Source of the DNA: CAZESS01 sp964414415
GTDB lineage: Archaea > Thermoplasmatota > E2 > UBA202 > DSCA01
Reading direction: 5' to 3'
Assembly: GCA_964414415.1 (NCBI GenBank)
Contig: CAYPWJ010000004.1
Coordinates: 1-64,000 of the forward strand
Length of the DNA stretch: 64,000 bases
In this document: positions 58,379 through 64,000 of the stretch, in pieces
Position numbering within the stretch: position 1 is the first letter of the stretch
Layout of the letters: every line of letters begins with the position of its first letter
Translations under genes and position numbers: made by a program
Notes under the pieces: generated by a model
Told to the model about the DNA's origin: nothing
Database searches by the model: none
The model's input: only the letters and a program-made list of their open reading frames with translations

Positions 58379-60187
58379 CTAGGGAGGAGACGCTTCCCAA
58401 ACCCCGTGTCGCTCGATGTACGTCCAGTTGACCCGATATATCTCGGCCCAGTGCGTCGTCTCCCCATCCTCATTGACCATCGACGTGTTGTAAATCCGGG
58501 TAAAAGGTTTTTCCCGGAATTTCGCGTACGACGCATTGGTAAAGTTGACGGACGGATTCCACGCCTTCAACATGACGCCGCTGTCGCACATGATATCATC
58601 GATAAACACGTAGGAGACACGGGTGTAATTCTCTTTTTCCCCCCGCAGGTCCCCAATACACGCCGTCCAGTTAGTCGCCCTCCAGAGCTCATCTGTCCTG
58701 TCATAGGTAATATTGAAACCATACGCCCACGCCACCTGGGAAAGCCGATGATCGGAGGCAACCGTGGCATTGGCAGGCAGATGCTCCCTTGCCCACCCCA
58801 TCGCCGTAAAACAGCAGCGGGGAATGGACTCATTATACAGATTCAGGGAAGCCTGCGAGGGATATACTGATGCAGCATTGGTAAGAAAGAGCACGGCGAC
58901 AACGCCAACGGCGATTGCCCGCTTTTTCGTAACGACCCGTGCTATCGGTCGCCGGATCCCGCCGGATAGAGAGAGACCATCGAAAAATTGCTGTATCCCC
59001 ACGGCCGCCAGAACGCAGAGAGGAACAGCAAGGTACTCCAGATGACGATCCGGATAAAGCGTCGTATTCCAGGAGAGAAAAGAATATACGAACGAGGCGA
59101 GAATCCCCACCGTCCATCCCCGTACCACGTACCCATTATCCTCCAGCCTCATGTGCCTGAAGCCGAGTAACGAGAATGCAGCAACGCCTACAAGGGGAAG
59201 CGAATAAAGAACAGAGGCAACAGTCAGATGAACGTCTGTCCGGGGGATGCCCACCAGCGCAAACGCCACCAGCACAGCGGAGACGAATCCGAAAACCGCT
59301 ACGAGCAGGATAATATTCCCCTTCATCGACGGCGCACCCGGGGAAACAGATATATGAGATTTTTTTATGAACGAGGCGAAAACCGGCAGCAGTAGAAACA
59401 CTCCAAATGAGAGCGCCATCGTGGTGGGCGCATCGAAGGGAAGGCCGGATCCTACAAACCGCATGACAGGCGTCGCTACATACGCCCAGTAGGCAAACGT
59501 AGCGGTGAGCAGGAAAGCCATGTAACAGCTATTGCGGAGCAGATGAGACCGCCGACCAGCGCCGGTGAGTTCCTTAAAGAAAATGACAGAAAAGACAGAG
59601 ATAATATAAAAATACGTGGTAAGATGATGCGAGCAAATTAAAAAAACAGTCGCCCCGACAAGGGGGACAACATACATCCGGTTTTTTTGATATCGAATGA
59701 AGAAAAGCATCGAGAGTAAAAAGAAAAAGTGACCGATGGTGAGTGGATACGCATGGCTTGTCTGGTAGGCGTGGACCGACGTGACGGAGAGAAAAGCAGC
59801 GGCGAGAAGCCCCACCGTCTTTTCCCCGGTAAGAGAGGTAACGATGTAGTAGAGAATAACCACCGTCAGGCCGCCGAAGACCGGAATAGCCTGTGCCAGC
59901 AGTTCCATGACCCCTATATTGGTAATCGAATAGAGAGCACCCACGATGAGATAGAGGACTGGAAAATAATTATAGGAAGCCCCCCATCCGTCATACGGGA
60001 CAAATATCCCCTCCGAGGCAATGACCTGCTCGGCGATCCCATAATATATGCCAAAATCATTTCCCCACCCCTGATTCAGCAAGGCAGGAACCGACCGGAT
60101 TACAATGGCAGCCGCTGCTATAGCAGCCAGGCCGAGAGACCACCTATGTGCTTTTACCCTGGAAAGGAGAGAGCGTGACCTGCCCAT
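58379..60187 (-). CDS. Multi-pass membrane glycosyltransferase-like protein (GT-C fold)
   Basis: A 602-residue membrane protein with about eleven to twelve helices and a soluble C-terminal domain of about 150 residues. GNDFGIYYGIAEQVIA after the first helix is the acidic loop expected in GT-C enzymes, and DRHLEYLAVPLCVLAAVGI resembles the second conserved loop. The C-terminal part has several N-x-S/T sites and would face outside. A CCATATAAATG box precedes the ATG. Probable role: transfer of a lipid-linked sugar to a surface polymer or protein. Donor unknown. Confidence 0.78.
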   Translation of the reverse strand: MGRSRSLLSRVKAHRWSLGLAAIAAAAIVIRSVPALLNQGWGNDFGIYYGIAEQVIASEGIFVPYDGWGASYNYFPVLYLIVGALYSITNIGVMELLAQAIPVFGGLTVVILYYIVTSLTGEKTVGLLAAAFLSVTSVHAYQTSHAYPLTIGHFFFLLSMLFFIRYQKNRMYVVPLVGATVFLICSHHLTTYFYIISVFSVIFFKELTGAGRRSHLLRNSCYMAFLLTATFAYWAYVATPVMRFVGSGLPFDAPTTMALSFGVFLLLPVFASFIKKSHISVSPGAPSMKGNIILLVAVFGFVSAVLVAFALVGIPRTDVHLTVASVLYSLPLVGVAAFSLLGFRHMRLEDNGYVVRGWTVGILASFVYSFLSWNTTLYPDRHLEYLAVPLCVLAAVGIQQFFDGLSLSGGIRRPIARVVTKKRAIAVGVVAVLFLTNAASVYPSQASLNLYNESIPRCCFTAMGWAREHLPANATVASDHRLSQVAWAYGFNITYDRTDELWRATNWTACIGDLRGEKENYTRVSYVFIDDIMCDSGVMLKAWNPSVNFTNASYAKFREKPFTRIYNTSMVNEDGETTHWAEIYRVNWTYIERHGVWEASPP

Positions 60188-60415
60188 TTAAAAGATGGAA
60201 CTGGCGGTCATTTATATGGTTTGTTGTTTTTGTTGCTGCAGGCCTGGTGATGCAGTGGTGGCGTCCACACGCCGCCTCCCCACAGCCCTTTGAGGAGACG
60301 CAAAAACCCGAAAGGTGAGACACCCCGATGAAAAACCTATTAAAAAAGAGCAGGCTTACATGCGAAAGATGACCACACGCCCTCAAACGGCAAAAAACCA
60401 TCACGGTGCCCCATC
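60188..60415. other. Divergent promoter region
   Basis: It lies between the minus-strand GT-C gene and plus-strand GT4 gene. It carries the minus-strand TATA box (60215-60225) and an A/T-rich start region for the GT4 gene. No coding sequence was recognised. Confidence 0.35.
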
Positions 60416-61501
60416 ATGAAAATATGTCATATAAATCCATTTTTTTACCCCTATTTTGGCGGTATAGAGAGAAGAATATATCACATCTGCAAGCGATTAG
60501 CCGACGACCACGAGGTGTGGGTTCTCACGTCCCGCCTCGAGGGAACAGAAAAACAAGAAAAGCTGGACGGCATCAAGATTATTCGTGTTGAAACAGCGCT
60601 GCTCCCCATCTACAATCCTCCCGTCATTCTGAGCAGCGGAATATATCAGCGGGTGAAGGAACTGGAGCCAGACATAATAGATTTCCACTACCGATGGGCA
60701 CCGGATTACACGCGCGCCGTAAAAAAACTCAGTCGCCGTTTCCCCGTCGTCTTTACCTTCCATAACGATTTCGGCGAAGGCACCGGATTGATAGGCGCCG
60801 TGAGCAAGATAAACGACATGCTGTTTCAACGGTTCCTGCAGCACCACGCTGCAAAAATAGTATGTATAAGCGACTATGTGCAGGAGCGACTTCGCAGAAG
60901 AGGGATAGCGAAGGAGAAACTGGCGACCATCCGGAACGGCATCGAATTGGACCATACCGGCAATCCAGGGCACGACGGCGCGTATTTGCTCTACATAGGA
61001 CGGCTCGTAAAAACGAAAGGAGTCCAACATCTCATCCAAGCGCACGCAGCGGCAGGTGTCCCTTTACCGTTAAAAATCTGCGGGGAAGGACCACAGCGTG
61101 ATCGGCTGCAGGCGCTCTCTGAGGAGCTTGACAGCGACGTCGAATTTTTGGGATGGGTATCGGAACGACGGAAGAAGGAATTACTCCGTGCGTGCACGGC
61201 TTTTGTGCTCCCCTCGATCTTTGAGTCCTTCGGCATCGTACTTCTGGAGGCAATGAGAGCTGCGTGCCCGATCATCGCGACAGATGTAGGAGGGATCCCT
61301 GAGGTGGTTAACGGTGCAGCCGTACTGGTGGAGCCGCAATCGCCGCAGCAGCTCGCTGATGCAATCACCCAGATATGCAGTGACCGAGAGGCGCGAGAAA
61401 CGCTGAGCCGGAGAGCCTCAGATCGGATACAACAATTTACGTGGGATAAAATATGTGGCGACACCCTCCAGCTTTATAGAGAGGTCATCGGGAGGAGATA
61501 G
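60416..61501 (+). CDS. GT4-family glycosyltransferase
   Basis: A 361-residue retaining GT-B enzyme. The N-terminal MKICHINPFFYPYFGGIERRIYHI is the GPG-type start of this family. LYIGRLVKTKGVQHLIQA opens the C-terminal Rossmann domain, and FVLPSIFESFGIVLLEAMRAACPIIATDVGGIPEVV holds the E-x7-E nucleotide-sugar motif. Probably acts in cell-surface glycan or lipid glycosylation with the GT-C gene. Its end overlaps the convergent DedA gene by 17 bases. Confidence 0.93.
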   Translation: MKICHINPFFYPYFGGIERRIYHICKRLADDHEVWVLTSRLEGTEKQEKLDGIKIIRVETALLPIYNPPVILSSGIYQRVKELEPDIIDFHYRWAPDYTRAVKKLSRRFPVVFTFHNDFGEGTGLIGAVSKINDMLFQRFLQHHAAKIVCISDYVQERLRRRGIAKEKLATIRNGIELDHTGNPGHDGAYLLYIGRLVKTKGVQHLIQAHAAAGVPLPLKICGEGPQRDRLQALSEELDSDVEFLGWVSERRKKELLRACTAFVLPSIFESFGIVLLEAMRAACPIIATDVGGIPEVVNGAAVLVEPQSPQQLADAITQICSDREARETLSRRASDRIQQFTWDKICGDTLQLYREVIGRR

Positions 61502-62069
61502 TTGCTTTTTTCCTTCTTTTTTGAATAGCGGAGGATATGAAGCTGATGAGGATGACGGCGCCCACCAGCCCCCACGTCACCTTTGACGCCATGTCGTTTG
61601 TAAGATAGGTGTAGAAAAGACCTGAGAACGTCAGCAGTATGACGTAGTAGAGGAAGCCGCTGGCTATGGTGTATACCATTGACCGTTTGTAATCCCAGTT
61701 GCAGGCAGCTATAAAAGCCCCCATAAAGGGAATGACGGGAGCAAAGCGATTCACAAGGATTATTTTTTCATCCTCGAAGACGAGAAATGCAACGTATTTT
61801 TGTATTATCTTCTGGATGAATTGCGGTGTTTTGGTCTTGGCGACCAGCAGGAACAGGATTGTGTTCCCGACGACCTCCCCGACAAGGGCCATGCCCAGCA
61901 GTCCCGTCGCCCACGGCACCGTGGGGCGGGCCATAAAAAGAATTAAAATAAAAATTTCGGGAAAAAGCGGGGCGATACTGGAGTCTATCACAAATATTAA
62001 AAACAATCCAAAGAGGATGGCGACGGGCCCAAACTGCTGGAAAAAGTCGAGGAGGACATCTGCAATCAT
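61485..62069 (-). CDS. DedA/VTT-domain membrane protein
   Basis: A 194-residue protein with about five helices. The VTT/SNARE-associated landmarks are IDSSIAPLFPEIFILILFMA near the N-terminus (re-entrant P-loop-like) and VNRFAPVIPFMGAFIAACNWDYKRSMVYTIASGFLYYVILL, where the first part matches the F/RFxPxxR-G-like DedA motif. It is thought to flip or transport lipids or ions. It starts 10 bases after the small gene upstream. Confidence 0.82.
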   Translation of the reverse strand: MIADVLLDFFQQFGPVAILFGLFLIFVIDSSIAPLFPEIFILILFMARPTVPWATGLLGMALVGEVVGNTILFLLVAKTKTPQFIQKIIQKYVAFLVFEDEKIILVNRFAPVIPFMGAFIAACNWDYKRSMVYTIASGFLYYVILLTFSGLFYTYLTNDMASKVTWGLVGAVILISFISSAIQKRRKKATISSR

Positions 62070-62078
62070 GGAGAGGCG

Positions 62079-62243
62079 CTACAGCTGAAACACTGCCATC
62101 GAGTTGTCCGGCCCGTCGTCGCTCCTCGACTCATATATCTTCGCTCCGTCCATCCACGCCGTAGTATGAATATCTCGTTGCTTTAATACTTTTAGTATTG
62201 AAGGCCCGTCGAGGATGACAGCCGGCGGCGCTCTATACTCCAT
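62079..62243 (-). CDS. Small hypothetical protein coupled to the lipocalin-like gene
   Basis: A 54-residue frame whose ATG overlaps the preceding stop (TGATG). It contains VILDGPSILKVLKQRDIHTTAW and an acidic tail. The coupling supports translation, but no family is recognisable and it contains an aatact/agtatt hairpin, so it may instead be the 3' untranslated end. Confidence 0.4.
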   Translation of the reverse strand: MEYRAPPAVILDGPSILKVLKQRDIHTTAWMDGAKIYESRSDDGPDNSMAVFQL

Positions 62244-63604
62244 CAGTCGCTTACACGGCCAGCCGCGATCCGGAGGGACGGCTCGGACCACACCTGAACA
62301 GCTATGCCTGCCTTGAACTGCATCAGGTGAGAGGTGCCGTAGATGGCGGCGCCGACCCCGTCGGGTGGAAGCGTCAGCGATATATGCATTGTATTGTGGC
62401 CGAGCATCGACACCTGGCGCATGGGCTCGATTTCGCACGTGCCGTTGAGCTGCATAGTGCAGCTTTTGTTGCTGTACACGCCGGTAACGGGACCCGGCGA
62501 CTCCCAGAGGTAGATAGCCTCCCAGAACGACGACGATAGATTGGTGTCGAGGTAGGTGTGTACGTCGCAGGCCATGGCGCAGTTCAGCGCGATGCGGTGT
62601 TCGCCGTGCTGAGCCGTGAGGTGGATGGCGGTGGGATAGCAGGCGTCATAGGCGGATGCATACTCCATGCTGCCGTACGAGAACGTGATGTCGGAGAAGG
62701 TCAGATAGCGTCCATCGGGAGAGACGAGATACAGGATGCCGAAGGCAGGTCCTTCACACACCCAGAAGGGGATGTTGCCGTAGAACATGCTCCAGCCGTT
62801 GTCGAAGGAGGCCCATATCCAGTCGTAGCCGAATGGATTGCTGCCGGTGGCGAGGCCGACGCTGGCGGGCGGGTTGCCCCGATGTGACAGCCACCAGGTC
62901 GCCAGCTGGCCGTACGCCCTGGCAGTCTGTGTGACGTCGCTGCCGCTCTGCATAGGAGTGCTGTAAGTCCAGTTGCCCCACACGTGCTCGTAGTAGCCGG
63001 TGCCGGTAACGCGGCTGCTATCGTTGCCTATCGTCATCGTCCCGGATACGTTGCAGCGCGGGATGAAGCCGTATTGGTAGGACCCGAGACCCATGGGGAG
63101 CACCGCGCTGGATATGCTGTCGGCGACCCATTTAGGCGGCGTTGTGGCGTTGAGATAGAGGTCAATGGTAGCGTTGCCGCGCTCGAAATGCACACGGTAC
63201 GAGGGGTAGCTGCCCTGCATCCACGATGCGCCGTAGCTCAGGTTGACGCGTCCTGTTTCAAACGAGAGAGTGCCGATGGAGTCGCCGTAGGAGCCCAGCG
63301 AGTAGCTTGTGCCGCTGCTCAGGTTGAACAGGGTAAGGAAGAGATTGCAGGCCGGGGTCTCCCGCTCGTATTCAAAGGAAGAGGTGAGCGTCCAGCGGGC
63401 GCCGCCGTCGAGCGTCATGACGGTGTCGATGTTCCACCATTCACGGCTGCAGGGGTAGTGGGCACCCTCATCCGCCGGCGTCCAGGTAGAGGCGCCGCTG
63501 TAGATGGATCCGGGCTGCTCCGATCCCGGGATGAGCGCCAAGAGTGGAAGTGCGCCGGCACTCACCACGAGAGCCACTAGGCAGCAGACGATGAGGAGGC
63601 GCAT
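62243..63604 (-). CDS. Secreted CrtC/AttH lipocalin-like protein
   Basis: A 453-residue exported protein. The signal peptide is LLIVCCLVALVVSAGALPLLAL. The family marker GTGYYEHVWGNW (seen in hydroxyneurosporene synthases and AttH as G-x-G-Y-x-E-H-x-W-G) lies near 215, with many W and Y residues and a paired N-terminal beta domain (YPCSREWWNIDTVMTLDGG). It may bind a hydrophobic ligand, carotenoid or lipid. The ATG at 63604 is taken. An upstream element shared with the sulfotransferase gene lies about 50 bases upstream of its start. Confidence 0.8.
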   Translation of the reverse strand: MRLLIVCCLVALVVSAGALPLLALIPGSEQPGSIYSGASTWTPADEGAHYPCSREWWNIDTVMTLDGGARWTLTSSFEYERETPACNLFLTLFNLSSGTSYSLGSYGDSIGTLSFETGRVNLSYGASWMQGSYPSYRVHFERGNATIDLYLNATTPPKWVADSISSAVLPMGLGSYQYGFIPRCNVSGTMTIGNDSSRVTGTGYYEHVWGNWTYSTPMQSGSDVTQTARAYGQLATWWLSHRGNPPASVGLATGSNPFGYDWIWASFDNGWSMFYGNIPFWVCEGPAFGILYLVSPDGRYLTFSDITFSYGSMEYASAYDACYPTAIHLTAQHGEHRIALNCAMACDVHTYLDTNLSSSFWEAIYLWESPGPVTGVYSNKSCTMQLNGTCEIEPMRQVSMLGHNTMHISLTLPPDGVGAAIYGTSHLMQFKAGIAVQVWSEPSLRIAAGRVSD

Positions 63605-63650
63605 GGTTGCCATACCATACCTGTATAAAAACCATTACCCACACCCCTCT

Positions 63651-63664
63651 ATTTCCACTGGAAC
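63651..63664. promoter_or_regulatory. Second copy of the ATTTCCACTGGAAC element
   Basis: Identical 14 bases to 58183-58196, preceded by ACACCCC. It sits between the divergent lipocalin-like and COG1031 genes, just upstream of the TATA box of each. Confidence 0.5.
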
Positions 63665-63692
63665 TTTAATATACTGTCGTTCTTACCTAGAT

Positions 63693-64000
63693 ATGCTGTT
63701 GACGCTGCTGGACGGCTACGTCGACGAGCCGGCATGCCTGGGTGTCCCTCCCTACATCTCCCCATATGTCCGGTATGCCGCTGGTGCAGCCACCGATGCG
63801 GGCCACCGCTGCCAGTACCGCACCGTCGACCAGTGGCGGCAGGGATCCTCGCTTGACGGCGACGTCCTGCTGGTCGTTACCGGAGCGCTCGTCCCGGGTC
63901 GGTATCTGCGCGGTATGCCTATCTCATCAAGAGAGCTGCGCCAGATTGCCGCAGCGTTCAACGGCCCTGTCATCCTCGGTGGATCCGCGGCACGGCATGG
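63693..64000 (+). CDS. Archaeal radical SAM protein (COG1031), partial
   Basis: The first 102 codons of a gene cut by the window edge. LLDGYVDEPACLGVPPYISPYVRYAAGA is the conserved N-terminus of the COG1031 family. DVLLVVTGALVPGRYLRG follows, before the radical SAM domain expected downstream. A CTTTAATATAC box lies about 28 bases before the ATG, so the transcript is leaderless. Function unknown. Confidence 0.85.
   Translation, partial: MLLTLLDGYVDEPACLGVPPYISPYVRYAAGAATDAGHRCQYRTVDQWRQGSSLDGDVLLVVTGALVPGRYLRGMPISSRELRQIAAAFNGPVILGGSAARH

Noticed and set aside
60144..60404. 86-residue minus-strand frame
   Set aside because: It overlaps the start and promoter of the GT-C gene and has no family features.

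Overview
The window is archaeal and euryarchaeal. Many genes start with, or only a few bases after, an expected transcription start about 25-30 bases downstream of a TATA-like box (leaderless transcripts). The information-processing genes are archaeal: a TFB-type factor, RPA with its RPA-associated protein, Cbf5, TiaS, Nob1, archaeal-type TrpS, a PIN-KH-ATPase, PAC2, archaeosine queDCE, DUF2070, and intron-bearing tRNAs. Secreted parallel beta-helix proteins, a very large surface protein with a PGF-CTERM-like tail, and the FilR1-type regulator suggest a Thermoplasmatota-like lineage. That placement is inference from family content. The bulk is GC-rich, with one clearly AT-rich island at about 45.1-48.1 kb.

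Layout. 0-3.2 kb is a decayed accessory end: a frameshifted nitroreductase remnant, a TFB without its zinc ribbon, an MBL-fold hydrolase, a ferredoxin interrupted by an in-frame TGA, and hairpin-rich DNA. 3.2-10.5 kb holds a DUF2070 protein and a complete glycerol-use operon (glpK, FAD G3P dehydrogenase, pyridine-nucleotide oxidoreductase, DUF1667), with a monoacylglycerol-lipase-like hydrolase converging on it. 10.6-15.4 kb has a cold-shock protein, tRNA-Ser, Cbf5, a beta-helix protein, ThyX and an XRE-type regulator. 15.5-15.8 kb carries an integrase C-terminal scar followed by an inverted-repeat element. 16-31 kb is mostly housekeeping: TiaS, a 7TM/PAS histidine kinase, an aminotransferase, an MFS carrier, rpa/rpap, an Nramp-like carrier, a CAU tRNA that is probably tRNA-Ile2, PIN-ATPase plus NUDIX, a FilR1 regulator, a UbiA-like prenyltransferase, a tRNA-His with a T-loop intron, and PurC. 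31-36 kb has a hypC-hypA-hypD-wHTH-nth operon, nob1 and queD-queC-queE.

36-45 kb has the large surface protein, an Hsp20-like protein, TrpS, a flavodoxin, a beta-helix protein fused to a cyclophilin domain, and TrmO. 45.1-48.1 kb is the AT-rich island: a long thymidylate kinase, a 62-residue coiled-coil/Cys protein, a fusion of an adenylate-kinase-like P-loop domain to a nucleoside-deoxyribosyltransferase-like domain, and a small cyclin-fold-like protein. 48.2-58 kb has RNase HI, zinc ribbons, a stand-alone RarA C-terminal domain, PAC2, a C25 (gingipain-like) peptidase, an iron-box-controlled feoA-feoB-dtxR operon, an intron-containing tRNA-Met, tpiA-arfC, YjbQ, a gamma-carbonic-anhydrase-like protein and a sulfotransferase. 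58.4-64 kb has membrane and GT4 glycosyltransferases, a DedA-like protein, a secreted CrtC/AttH lipocalin-like protein and the start of a COG1031 radical SAM protein.

Links between genes. The lipase-like hydrolase, GlpK, G3P oxidation and TpiA form a plausible route from glycerolipid to triose phosphate. TiaS and the tRNA-Ile2 candidate are enzyme and substrate. The DtxR-family regulator lies in the operon whose promoter carries a perfect iron-box palindrome. Several promoters (glp, cbf5, filR1, hyp, feo) carry inverted repeats around the TATA box or between it and the start, consistent with operators. All functions come from reading motifs by eye; no database search was run.
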